This document shows, one piece after another, positions 44,304-52,344 of a stretch of 63,339 nt of DNA. Source of the stretch: Myxococcales bacterium (GTDB lineage Bacteria; Myxococcota_A; Polyangia; Haliangiales; Haliangiaceae); the NCBI GenBank assembly GCA_028287135.1, contig JAQBQE010000070.1, positions 1 to 63,339 on the forward strand, written 5' to 3'. How positions within the stretch are numbered: the stretch's first letter is position 1; the number at the start of each line of letters is the position of its first letter. The position numbers and the translations under genes were made by a program. Below the pieces are notes generated by a model. It was not told the DNA's origin, ran no database searches, and saw nothing but the letters and a program-made list of their open reading frames with translations.

Positions 44304-44690
44304 CTACTGGTCGCCGGGCGTTCGCCGCGATGTCGTCGAGCGTGCGTTCGCAAACAGTCTCGTCGCGGGTGCGTACAGCGGCCCAACGCAGCTCGGCGTC
44401 GCACGCGGGTGGCCGTTGCCGTCCCCCGCGCGAAAGCCGGCGACCATGCCCGGCCGGAGCGACTCCTTGCCGTCGATCGTGCGCAGCACGAGTTCCCCCT
44501 CGAGCATGTAGATCAGCTCGTCCTCGTGCGTGTGGTGGTGCCGCATCGAGGACTCCTTGCCGGGAAAGATCGTGACCAGGTTGGCGCCGATCCAGGTGAG
44601 GCCGAATGCGTCGCCGAGGCGCCGCACCTCGCGCGGCAGGACGCGCGACCGAAAGGGCTCCGGGTAGCCCGAGGTCGAGCCGACGTTGTA
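44304..44690 (-). pseudogene. truncated cupin-domain protein
   Basis: A recognisable cupin core is present (SGYPEPFRSRVLPREVRRLG, then HTHEDELIYMLEGELVL and GMVAGFRAGDGNGH, with the metal-binding His/Glu set). Immediately after GNGH the usual second-motif strand (LVNRS-type) is missing, and the frame continues with about 30 unrelated residues to a stop. The start is also unclear, because the frame runs up into the end of the next gene. It looks like a gene cut at both ends. Confidence 0.5.
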
Positions 44691-44728
44691 ACGGAGTCGG
44701 GCGGCGCGACGGCTACACGGCGCGTTCT

Positions 44729-45757
44729 TTACGGCGTCGGCGGGACGGCGGTGTAGTACGCGCCGTCGGGACGGAACAGCCGGTACTGGGTCGTCGCGTT
44801 GAAGTTGCCGTCGCGCTGGGTCGCGGCGCTCGACGTCAACATGAGGTTGGGAACCTGGGTGTCCAGGTAGACCGTGTACGCGACGCGATACGCCGCCTTC
44901 TCGAGCGCGACCTTCTCGCGACGTAGCAGCTTCTCGTACGCGCCTGCATTCGGGCCACTCCTCACCTTGCTCCAGATCTCGCGCTCGCTCTTCGCTGGTG
45001 TCAGCGTGAGCAGGTCGCCCGCGATCGTGTACGTGCCGCGCTCGCGAATGATCGACGTGTCGGTGTCGCGGTCAACGTTGTGGCGGCGCAGGAAGGTGTA
45101 GTTCCCCTTGCCGTCGAAGGCGTACTCGCGGCGATCACTGAGCCATGCCGCGTAGGGTCCACTCCCCATCGCGCCGCCCGTGCTGAAGCCCCACGCACCC
45201 GAGATCTCCATGGCGGTCGCCGCCGGCGTGGTCGGTGACGCGGGTGCACCGGCGTCGGTCCGCGCCGCGAACCGCAGCGACGAGAAGAACCTGTCGACAT
45301 CCTTCTTGTACGTCGCGCCGATCGTCGTCGCCATGACGATCACGTAGCTCCCATCGCGAGTCGCCGTGAGGACCGTGGCCGTTGCGGCGCGGCCCTGGAA
45401 CTTGAACTTGGTCGTCCCGCGCACGACCTGCCAGCCGTCGCGGATGGCGGCAGCCGCGATCGTCGGCGCCTTCGCCTCGGTCATGGCCGTGACGATCTGC
45501 CCCCAGGCGGCGTCGAAGTTCGCACGTGCGTCGCCAACAGCGGGGATGCTGCGCAGGATCACGATGGAGGCACCCACACCCATCTTCTCGTTGCTGATCG
45601 TGTACTCGGCCGCGTCCGGAGTCTCGTTACGCTTCCACTCGGACGGTGGCGTATACGAGGTCACATCCAGCGTCGTCGCGGACATCTGGGGGGCCGCCGC
45701 CACGACCTGTGCAAGCCCAGCGAGTAGAAGGATGCCGACCACGACCTGTTTGACCAT
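44729..45757 (-). CDS. secreted protein of unknown function
   Basis: This 342-residue protein starts at MVKQVVVGILLLAGLAQVVAA, a clear signal peptide, rather than at the open frame's beginning 101 codons earlier. The N-terminal domain (about residues 25-180) has alternating beta/helix with a TAKFQGRAATATVLTAT-like strand. A Ser/Thr/Ala/Pro-rich linker follows, and the C-terminal domain has GAWGFSTGGAMGSGPYAAW and a lipocalin-like run (FDGKGNYTFLRRH, RERGTYTIAGDLLTLTP). Exported; role unknown. Confidence 0.7.
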   Translation of the reverse strand: MVKQVVVGILLLAGLAQVVAAAPQMSATTLDVTSYTPPSEWKRNETPDAAEYTISNEKMGVGASIVILRSIPAVGDARANFDAAWGQIVTAMTEAKAPTIAAAAIRDGWQVVRGTTKFKFQGRAATATVLTATRDGSYVIVMATTIGATYKKDVDRFFSSLRFAARTDAGAPASPTTPAATAMEISGAWGFSTGGAMGSGPYAAWLSDRREYAFDGKGNYTFLRRHNVDRDTDTSIIRERGTYTIAGDLLTLTPAKSEREIWSKVRSGPNAGAYEKLLRREKVALEKAAYRVAYTVYLDTQVPNLMLTSSAATQRDGNFNATTQYRLFRPDGAYYTAVPPTP

Positions 45758-46075
45758 CACATCCAGAGAATAGGCCAGAACCGCGCATGTGGGCGCGCCC
45801 GAGAGCAACCTGCCCTCAACATCCCTGCGCCTCCGCCAAGCGATGCGCCGCGAATGCGGTGATCGCCGTCGTCGGTGGCAACGCAACATCGGTGACGATC
45901 CAGGGCATCCCGGCATCGGGCGGCCACAGCTTCGCGGTCCGCGCGGACGGCACCGTCGCTGCGTGGGGCTACAAGATCCTCTACACCCCGACGCACATGG
46001 CCGACTTCGGTGCCGGACTCCCCGCGTGGCAGCGGGGCGCCGCTTCAGGTCGGCTGGCAAGGCGGCCTGCGTGGG
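45758..46075. other. 318-base gap with one coding relic
   Basis: Between the secreted protein and the lipoprotein the only coding trace is the RCC1-like fragment at about 45853-45990. The rest shows no open frame with coding-like third positions and no RNA. Confidence 0.4.
45853..45990 (+). pseudogene. RCC1-repeat fragment
   Basis: This open stretch contains GGHSFAVRADGTVAAWGY, a single RCC1/BNR-type blade (consensus like HSLALRSDGTVWAWG). Real RCC1 lipoproteins carry six or seven. Neither a start nor further repeats are present, so this is the remnant of a lost surface-propeller gene. Confidence 0.5.
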
Positions 46076-47032
46076 TCAGCGGCTGTCCGGCGCACCGAGC
46101 TTGCAGCGCGCCACATCGGTGTGCTCGACGTAGGGCTGGAGCTCTCCGTCACCGAGATCGACGGGGATGGTCGTGCCGACGCCCGGATCATCGATCGCCG
46201 GCCCGTGGTAGCGGATCACCGCATCCGGCTTGAACCGCCCGACGTGGTGGACCTTGCCGGTATCCACGTAGATCGGGACGGCGTGTGCGCACTGCACGAG
46301 CCGCTTGGTGAACCCGGAGCGCCCGTAACCGTAGCCGCTCCGCCTCTCGGCCGGGACCTCGCGCGCATGCTCGGTCGGGACCCAACCGGTGATCGTGTTG
46401 TCGGCGGATAGCTCGATGCGAGCGAACGCTCCCTGGCGCTCGAGCCATCGCACGCGCAGCGGGCCGCCCGCGCCAGGGCTGAGGTGGACCACCGCCGATC
46501 CGCCCGGCCTCGTCGCGACCGGCGTCCGCGTCCCCGGTTCGAACGCGAGCCACGCGCCCGCGCTGGTGTCGTCCTCGCGATCCGGGGGCTCTGCGAACGT
46601 GAGATCGGTGCACGGCAGCGATGCAACGACCACGCGCGGCAAGACGCCGGCCGGTAGCGGAACCGCGGCGGCGAGCACGCCGTGTTGCTCGCGTCGGACG
46701 GACGCGGTCCGGATCGTGAGCCAGCCGTCGTACGGTGCAGGCGTCCGGGTCCGCAGCGAGAACCCCGCCAGGTTCAGATCACTGAACAGCTCGAGCTCCG
46801 CCGTCTCGAGCTGCACCTGCGCGCGGCGCCCCGTGATCACCACGTCGAGCCGCGAGAGCTCGCGGCGGATCGTCGCGAACGCGATCCCACCCGCCATCAG
46901 CCGCACGGGGTCTGCGGTCTGGATGTTGGCGTCCCGGATCTCGCAGCGTGCCGCTGGGGGTGCAGGCGGTTGCGGCGCAGGTGCCGCCGGCGTCCAGCAC
47001 GCCGTCAGAGCGAACAGGGCGAGGTGCCTCAT
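46076..47032 (-). CDS. lipoprotein of unknown function
   Basis: This 318-residue protein starts at MRHLALFALTACW, a short lipoprotein signal (lipobox LTAC) nearly identical to that of the unrelated lipoprotein at 3812. The remainder is beta-rich and includes VRWLERQGAFARIELSADNT, which looks like an SH3-like fold, then GWVPTEHAREV. Two Cys pairs may form disulfides. No family recognised; envelope location likely. Confidence 0.65.
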   Translation of the reverse strand: MRHLALFALTACWTPAAPAPQPPAPPAARCEIRDANIQTADPVRLMAGGIAFATIRRELSRLDVVITGRRAQVQLETAELELFSDLNLAGFSLRTRTPAPYDGWLTIRTASVRREQHGVLAAAVPLPAGVLPRVVVASLPCTDLTFAEPPDREDDTSAGAWLAFEPGTRTPVATRPGGSAVVHLSPGAGGPLRVRWLERQGAFARIELSADNTITGWVPTEHAREVPAERRSGYGYGRSGFTKRLVQCAHAVPIYVDTGKVHHVGRFKPDAVIRYHGPAIDDPGVGTTIPVDLGDGELQPYVEHTDVARCKLGAPDSR

Positions 47033-47244
47033 GACGGCCGCGCGAACGGAAACCCACGTGGGTACCTGCCGTCGCCACCGGCCATGGCGAGTCCAACCGG
47101 AACGCCACCGACAAGATCCGCGGCGTCGGACTGCGCGCGCCCGTCGGGCGTCAAGACGTCTGCGTGCACCGGGCGAACCTAGCGCGGGACGCTGCGCGCA
47201 GGTGGCGCGAAGGACGATACGACCGAAGTTGTAGGAGGCCGACG

Positions 47245-47724
47245 ATGACGCGGGCAAACCGCGTGGAGCAGGCACGCGCGTTGCTTCTCGATCGGAGCGT
47301 GGGGTCGCCGTGCAACCTGTGGATCGCGCTGGTGCTCGGGAGCTGCGTCACGGCGCCGACCCGGCAGACCACCACCTCGACCGAGCCGAGCTATCGAGCG
47401 CGGCCAGGGGTCATCGAATCCGTCGACGAGATCGAGGAGGACGTCGAGAGCACCGCGAGCGATGACGTGCTCGTCGGCCTCCTCGTCGGCGGTTTGCTGT
47501 TCAGCGCTCTTCTGTTCGATCACGGCACCGGGATCATCGTCGGCGTATCCGACAGCGGGGCGCCGATCGTTCCTCCCGACGGAGTTTCCACCACCTTGCC
47601 GCACTACCAGGTCCTCGTTCGGTTCGACGACGGCGGCTCGACGAAGCTCGTCTACACCGGCGACGTGCCGTTTCATCGCGGTGAACGCGTGATGCTGACC
47701 CAGCAGGGCCTCGTCCGCACCTGA
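47245..47724 (+). CDS. small lipoprotein with a glycine-rich hydrophobic segment
   Basis: This 159-residue protein has its ATG at 47245 preceded by TAGGAGG. A longish N-terminus leads to IALVLGSC (lipobox). A hydrophobic Gly/Leu segment (VLVGLLVGGLLFSALLF) lies mid-protein, and a small beta domain (VLVRFDDGGSTKLVYTG) ends in RGERVMLTQQGLVRT, reminiscent of SlyB/Pcp-type outer-membrane lipoproteins. Function unknown. Confidence 0.65.
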   Translation: MTRANRVEQARALLLDRSVGSPCNLWIALVLGSCVTAPTRQTTTSTEPSYRARPGVIESVDEIEEDVESTASDDVLVGLLVGGLLFSALLFDHGTGIIVGVSDSGAPIVPPDGVSTTLPHYQVLVRFDDGGSTKLVYTGDVPFHRGERVMLTQQGLVRT

Positions 47725-47846
47725 GAGATCTCGTGCACCTTGCACGAACTTCGCGCTGCCGGTCAGGCGACCACGCGGTCTTGCTACCGTGGCGCCGAAA
47801 CGCATGAGGTCCGCGTTTCCAGTGCCCGCTTGACGAGGAGCTGGAG

Positions 47847-48371
47847 ATGAAAAAGAAGACGGTTACTACCTACGAGCGACCTACCACCGACGAGCGAACC
47901 TATCTCGCGCTGGTGCGCTCCGTGTTGACCAAGGCGCGCCTGCAGCCGAAATCCCTCGGAGACGCGCCGGGATTTCGCGTGGACGTTGCGAAGTCAAACC
48001 CACCGCTTCCCGTTTTCGGCCTGGCGTATGTCCTGGACGACTACCGCCTGTTCGTGTTCCACCTCGAGCTCAAGACCCGGGCTTCCAAGAAGACCAGGGA
48101 GCACGTCCAGGAGCTCATCACCCGGTGCAACTGGGGCTTGAACGTGGGGAACCTCGAGCTCGACCTGAAGACCGGGCGGATCCGGGTCAAGGCCTACGTC
48201 GATTACCGCGGCACCAAGCTCACGGGTGTGTACGTGCGCAACGCCGTCCTCTCGTCCATCGAGATCGTGGAGGCCTTCGGCCCGTCGGTGATTGCAGTGG
48301 CCAAGGGCAAACTCACGCCAAAGCAAGCAATGGCAGAGATCGACAAGGTGCAGGCAGCGTCGGACGAGTAG
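47847..48371 (+). CDS. YbjN-like / sensory-regulator fold protein
   Basis: This 174-residue soluble protein (ATG with GAGGAGCTGGAG upstream) has an alternating beta/alpha pattern and the segment ITRCNWGLNVGNLELDLKTG, as in YbjN-type (type III chaperone-like) domains, followed by RVKAYVDYRG. It probably binds a protein partner; there is no secretion apparatus nearby. It stands alone between two lipoprotein genes. Confidence 0.6.
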   Translation: MKKKTVTTYERPTTDERTYLALVRSVLTKARLQPKSLGDAPGFRVDVAKSNPPLPVFGLAYVLDDYRLFVFHLELKTRASKKTREHVQELITRCNWGLNVGNLELDLKTGRIRVKAYVDYRGTKLTGVYVRNAVLSSIEIVEAFGPSVIAVAKGKLTPKQAMAEIDKVQAASDE

Positions 48372-48541
48372 CAGACAATTCTGCAGGCACACGCTGTGCT
48401 TGATCGACTGCCGCGGTCGTCGTCGTTGTGCCACGCCTCCCATCGCCGGCCGGCCGCATCGAGGTTCGCGATGTTGCGAGGGACACCATCCGGCTACCGA
48501 TCGTACAATGCAGGCGCGCTGCGTTCGAAGGGGAGGTCACG

Positions 48542-49690
48542 ATGGCGGAGGGCGAGAACCAGACAACCACGGAAGAGCTCCAGGAGGTTCTCGCGACGTT
48601 GCGCACCAAGGGTCGCAAGGCTGCGACCGCCGAGGAGGTCATCGAAGCGATCGATGCCGCGATCCGCTCCGTCCGGAACCGCGGACAGACGGTGAAGGTC
48701 AACGGAGAGAATCGACCGGATCTGGCGCGCGGAGAGGCGACGGAGGAGACCAGCAGCACGCCCGGCGGTGGTGGCGAGGGTCCGATCACGTCACCGGAGC
48801 AAGTCGAGGGACCGTCGACCCCGCTCGAGATCGTGCGCGACGGCGATCCTGCGGTGCTCGGACGATGGTTTCGAGCGGAGGGCGCGAGCCTCGTATGGAC
48901 CGCGGAGGGCACCACATGGAGGAAAGAGCATCGGGACGTCTCGCTCGATGCCACGTCCAGCCTCGTCGACGTCACCCATTCGTCGGAGCGCCTCGATCGC
49001 GGGTGGCGTCTCGGGGTCACGTTCGTTATCTCGGTCGGTGAGGAGACGCGTCGCACGACCCATCGCTTCTTCGTCACCCCGGGTGGTGAGGACGATGGCT
49101 TCGGGGCGAAGATCGACGGCCTCAAGTTCGAGGGCTACCAGATGGCCGACGCCCTTCCCTCGCGAGCGTTTGAGGCGCAGCGGAAGCCGTTGTTCAAGTC
49201 GCCTTCGAGGCCAGAAACATCGGTTTCGATGTCACGCGCCCGCCTCGGAGAACGCGTCCGGGTTCGCATTCACTGGGCCTGTCCAGCTCGATGCAGACCT
49301 TGTCGCACTTCGTCGGCTTCGGATCGACGCAGGGACTCGCACACGACACGTCGAGCGAGTAGCAATCTGCGACCCACTCGCTCTCGTTTCCCCCCATGTC
49401 GAGCACGCCGACCGGCGAACGATCGTCGGGAAACGTTCCGACGGGAGCGAGCCGACCGCGCTTCGGCTCGATCGCCTCGAACGCATTGGTCACGCCGTGG
49501 CGGTACTCGTTGCCCCAAGGGAACCTTCGATCCTCGCCGGTCGCCGGATCGTGCCGGGCCGCGAGCTCCCATTCCGCCGAGGTCGGCAGACGCTTGCCCG
49601 CCCACGCGCAATACGCCTCGGCGCCGTGGACGGTCACACGTGCCGGCAGCATCTCCTCGCTGGCTGGGACGGGGAATTCCGCCTTGCTGA
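48542..49690 (+). CDS. hypothetical protein whose 3' part reads through foreign antisense DNA
   Basis: The ATG at 48542 has GGGAGG upstream. Residues 1-220 look genuine: a charged helical N-terminus (ELQEVLATLRTKGRKAATA), a Gly/Ser linker and a beta domain (VTFVISVGEETRRTTHRFF, IDGLKFEGYQM). From about residue 218 (base 49195) the protein becomes Arg/Ser/Pro-rich, because the frame continues across the antisense strand of the FGE lipoprotein gene, itself cut at the same point. The natural C-terminus is therefore lost. Function unknown. Confidence 0.55.
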   Translation: MAEGENQTTTEELQEVLATLRTKGRKAATAEEVIEAIDAAIRSVRNRGQTVKVNGENRPDLARGEATEETSSTPGGGGEGPITSPEQVEGPSTPLEIVRDGDPAVLGRWFRAEGASLVWTAEGTTWRKEHRDVSLDATSSLVDVTHSSERLDRGWRLGVTFVISVGEETRRTTHRFFVTPGGEDDGFGAKIDGLKFEGYQMADALPSRAFEAQRKPLFKSPSRPETSVSMSRARLGERVRVRIHWACPARCRPCRTSSASDRRRDSHTTRRASSNLRPTRSRFPPCRARRPANDRRETFRRERADRASARSPRTHWSRRGGTRCPKGTFDPRRSPDRAGPRAPIPPRSADACPPTRNTPRRRGRSHVPAASPRWLGRGIPPC

Positions 49691-50099
49691 CGTCGACGCC
49701 ATCCGGCTGGTCGCCGGCGAAGCAGTAGCGCTCTGGCTTGCCGCAACCTTCGCCACCCGCGCGCAGGAACCTGGCGTACTGCGTGTTGGTCACCTCGAGC
49801 TGGTCCAGGTAGAACGGCTTCGAGATCCGGACGCGACGCGCTGGGCCGTCTTCCGGCCGGTCTGGATCGACGGGCGTCCCCATCATGAACTCGGCGGCGG
49901 GGACCAGACACATCGACGACGGATCACGCTCGGGCTTCGGGGCATGCTTGTCGCTGCAGCTCGGCTTGAACGCCGCGACGGCAACCGTGGCCGAACCGCT
50001 CCCTGCGGGCGGCTCTGGATCCTGAGCCTTTCGCGAGTTGCTGTCGCCACAGGCCACGAGCACGAGCATCAGCCACGGCGAGCGCATCGCCGAGATCAT
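49194..50099 (-). CDS. FGE/SUMF1-domain lipoprotein, C-terminus truncated
   Basis: This 301-residue protein starts at MISAMRSPWLMLVLVAC, a lipoprotein signal. A formylglycine-generating-enzyme-like domain follows: FMMGTPVDPDRPEDGPARRV, YLDQLEVTNTQYARFL, LPTSAEWELAAR, FPWGNEY and DMGGNESEWV. The conserved ending (RGGSW followed by an R-x-P-x-GFRC block) is broken: RVLRGG is there but the protein stops at FLASKAT. The stop lies at the junction with the convergent gene at 48542. A short coding stretch upstream overlaps its start (ATGA). Confidence 0.75.
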   Translation of the reverse strand: MISAMRSPWLMLVLVACGDSNSRKAQDPEPPAGSGSATVAVAAFKPSCSDKHAPKPERDPSSMCLVPAAEFMMGTPVDPDRPEDGPARRVRISKPFYLDQLEVTNTQYARFLRAGGEGCGKPERYCFAGDQPDGVDVSKAEFPVPASEEMLPARVTVHGAEAYCAWAGKRLPTSAEWELAARHDPATGEDRRFPWGNEYRHGVTNAFEAIEPKRGRLAPVGTFPDDRSPVGVLDMGGNESEWVADCYSLDVSCASPCVDPKPTKCDKVCIELDRPSECEPGRVLRGGRVTSKPMFLASKAT

Positions 50100-50280
50100 A
50101 CGATCACATGTCCCCCGTCGACCTCCTGGAGCTCGAGGATCCACGCGATCGCTAGCCACCTTGTCGGACCGACGGCGCCGCCCGTGGCGAATCGGTCGGT
50201 CGCGAGCCTGGCGCGTTGCCACGGCGACCTGCGACGGCTGCGACCGCAGAACAGAGTTTCGTGCGCCGACGTCGCAGTAG
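50096..50280 (-). pseudogene. 3' remnant of a gene upstream of the FGE lipoprotein
   Basis: This open stretch of about 60 codons has coding-like third positions, ending WLAIAWILELQEVDGGHVIV with a stop that overlaps the FGE gene's start in an ATGA. No start codon with a ribosome site is evident and no family is recognised. I interpret it as the coupled end of a truncated partner gene. Confidence 0.35.
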
Positions 50281-50312
50281 CGGGAGTCAGAACGGCATGG
50301 TCTCCCTGAAGC

Positions 50313-50657
50313 ATGCGGATCCTGATCGCCACCCTGCTGTTCGCGACCGGCTGCTACCACTACACCTTCGAACAGCGACGACCCGCGCCCGGCGAGCGAC
50401 TCGTCCGTCACGAGGAGCGCAAGCCGACGTACCTCAATGGCCTCGTCGGGACCGGCAGCGTCAGCGCGACGAAGTACTGCGCTGCACCCGTGCGGACCGA
50501 GCTCCAGGTCCGGGCGACCGACGTACTGCTCTCGATCGCGACCCTGCTGATCTACACGCCGCACACGCTCTACGTGACCTGCGGGACCGACCCAGCCACC
50601 GCTCGTCGGGACATCGACGGCCGCGGTCCCGCAACAACCGCGACACTGTCCCGCTGA
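50313..50657 (+). CDS. small lipoprotein (Bor-like)
   Basis: This 114-residue protein has the signal MRILIATLLFATGCYHYTFE (lipobox FATGC followed by YHY, as in Bor/Iss-type lipoproteins). The C-terminal half contains YCAAPVRTELQVRA and YTPHTLYVTC. Bor proteins affect serum survival in enterobacteria; in this background the role is unknown. Stand-alone gene. Confidence 0.6.
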   Translation: MRILIATLLFATGCYHYTFEQRRPAPGERLVRHEERKPTYLNGLVGTGSVSATKYCAAPVRTELQVRATDVLLSIATLLIYTPHTLYVTCGTDPATARRDIDGRGPATTATLSR

Positions 50658-50762
50658 TCCCGACCCAGGTAGGAAATCGACGACACCCCGTAAGAAGCTG
50701 CGGCCGTCGCCCCAGCACGCTTCCATGGCTCGACGACTCTCCTTGAGCGGTACCATCCGAGC

Positions 50763-51815
50763 ATGAGCGACGCGCCGCGGACGGTGCCAACATCGAAGCT
50801 GCCAGCACCGAAGGAGGCCAAAGCGAGCAACGCTCGGTTCACGAGGACCGTCGCGCTCTGCGCGTTAGTGAGCTTGGTAGCTTGGGGGATCTACGTCCAG
50901 GCCCGGCCGGGTGCTCGGTTTCCGACGCTGGTGGTGTTGATCGGGCTCTCGGTCGTCCCCGTGATCCTCTTTATTGCCCAGATGATCCGCCTTACTCGGC
51001 AGGCCATTCGATTCATCCCCGTGAACGCCAAGGGCAGCGCCGCGCTCGCTCGCGGTGATCTGAAGGTTGCGCGCGACATCTTCTGGCAGTCGGCCGAGCA
51101 AACCAGCTGCAGCCAGGTGTCAGCCATTGCTCGACACAATCTCGGTTGGACGCTCATGCGCCAAGGTGAGCTTCAACAGGCCATCGACGTATTGACCGAC
51201 AACGAGGATCGAAATCGAGCGGCACTAACATCCGCCCGCATGTACCCCACCAGCGCGGTCGATCTCGCGCTCGACTACGGCCTCCTCGGGGACCTCGATG
51301 CAGCAGAGAAGTGGATGACGGAGGTAGAGCGGCGCGCTACGGAGCTGAGCAATCCCACATTGCCCGCAATGAAGGCATTTGCTCGGGCTGTGCTGGACTG
51401 CCGCGCAGGACGCTGTTCCGAGGCCGCGCGCATGCTCCACGAGCGCTGGGCCGAATACGAGGCCACGCTGACCGGCGAGACGCTTCGACCCATGCGGATC
51501 GTGCGGGCATTCGCCATCGCAGCGGAGGGCCCTCGCAGTGCAGGACTGGCAGAGACAGCGATCGCGATGGCTCGCCCCGCATATCCCGGTGAGTACGACT
51601 TCTTGGGCGTCGCGTGGCCCGAGATGAAGCGATTCCTGGCTAGTCACCAGCTCACGCGTGCTCGATCGCCGGTTCAAGGCGGAGTTGACGCAGTCGCTCA
51701 CGTCGATCGAGACAGCGATCGCGCTCGAGACGCGGTCGTACATTCATCGAAGCGCTCTTCCGACCGCGCCTCGGATCGCTGCCGTGAGATCGTCGCTCAT
51801 GCGACGAGGGAGTGA
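50763..51815 (+). CDS. membrane-anchored TPR-like protein, C-terminus probably frameshifted
   Basis: This 350-residue protein has two N-terminal hydrophobic helices (about residues 28-46 and 52-74), then helical TPR-like pairs (GSAALARGDLKVARDIFWQS, GWTLMRQGELQQAIDVL, YGLLGDLDAAEKWM). The last 50 residues (from LTRARSPVQ) have poor third-position bias, while another frame from 51658 has excellent bias. The true end may therefore have shifted frame near 51650. It precedes a small unknown protein, as in toxin/immunity neighbourhoods, though no toxin is seen. Confidence 0.6.
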   Translation: MSDAPRTVPTSKLPAPKEAKASNARFTRTVALCALVSLVAWGIYVQARPGARFPTLVVLIGLSVVPVILFIAQMIRLTRQAIRFIPVNAKGSAALARGDLKVARDIFWQSAEQTSCSQVSAIARHNLGWTLMRQGELQQAIDVLTDNEDRNRAALTSARMYPTSAVDLALDYGLLGDLDAAEKWMTEVERRATELSNPTLPAMKAFARAVLDCRAGRCSEAARMLHERWAEYEATLTGETLRPMRIVRAFAIAAEGPRSAGLAETAIAMARPAYPGEYDFLGVAWPEMKRFLASHQLTRARSPVQGGVDAVAHVDRDSDRARDAVVHSSKRSSDRASDRCREIVAHATRE

Positions 51816-51825
51816 GAATGCCTGA
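51658..51825 (+). CDS. small ORF or displaced C-terminus of the TPR gene
   Basis: GTG 51658 opens 55 codons whose third positions are nearly all G or C for the first thirty (LDRRFKAELTQSLTSIETAI). It ends eight bases inside the next gene, typical of coupled genes. Either a separate small protein or the real 3' end of the TPR gene after a one-base shift. The codon pattern supports coding; the choice is open. Confidence 0.4.
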   Translation: MLDRRFKAELTQSLTSIETAIALETRSYIHRSALPTAPRIAAVRSSLMRRGSENA

Positions 51826-52195
51826 CGAGCTCGACTTCACCACGCTCGAGCAGTTCTTGCGCCGAGTCCCTGCCATCGAAGCCAGCATCAGCAAGGGTGT
51901 TGAAGACGGGCTCTGGTGGGTGAAGTTCTCGATCGACATCGACCATCCGCTGGCATGGCGCGTGGTGCAGGAGCTCGGCCACGTCCTCAACTACGTATCC
52001 GTCAGCGATCGGCTGCCGACGGTGTTCATGCCGGTCTCTCCGCCCGTCTACATGAACGGCGGTCCGCGCGAGTACCTCTCGTGGGTCGTCGCATCGAAGA
52101 GGCCCGACTTCGAACCGAAGACGTGCGCCGAGTGGCTCGGGGGTCGACTACCCCGCCCCGTCGACGATATCGCCGCCTGGGAGCTCGACGACTAG
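51818..52195 (+). CDS. hypothetical protein
   Basis: This 125-residue cytoplasmic protein has its ATG at 51818 preceded by GAGGGAGTGAG. Mixed alpha/beta with VKFSIDIDHPLAWRVVQELG and conserved-looking aromatics (GGPREYLSWVV). Such proteins are frequent as immunity-like partners in polymorphic toxin loci, but no family is recognised here. Translation is coupled to the small ORF ahead. Confidence 0.55.
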   Translation: MPDELDFTTLEQFLRRVPAIEASISKGVEDGLWWVKFSIDIDHPLAWRVVQELGHVLNYVSVSDRLPTVFMPVSPPVYMNGGPREYLSWVVASKRPDFEPKTCAEWLGGRLPRPVDDIAAWELDD

Positions 52196-52335
52196 CAACC
52201 GCGAGCCACGCTGGACTCGGGAGTCCGCGAGCGCTCCTGGCCCTCGAACAAGTGCGGCCCGGCGCCCGCAAAGACCGGGTGGATGACGAAATGGTACTCG
52301 TCGAACCGGTCCGGACCCGGCGGGCGCGGGTATAG
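52192..52335 (-). pseudogene. C-terminal relic of a RibD/dihydrofolate-reductase-like protein
   Basis: The segment RFDEYHFVIHPVFAGAGPHL is the hallmark end of DHFR/RibD C-terminal domains (compare LIDEYKFLVHPRIAGHGP in the intact gene at 55899). Only about 40 codons remain and no N-terminal half is present. Confidence 0.6.
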
Positions 52336-52344
52336 GCTGCGGGC

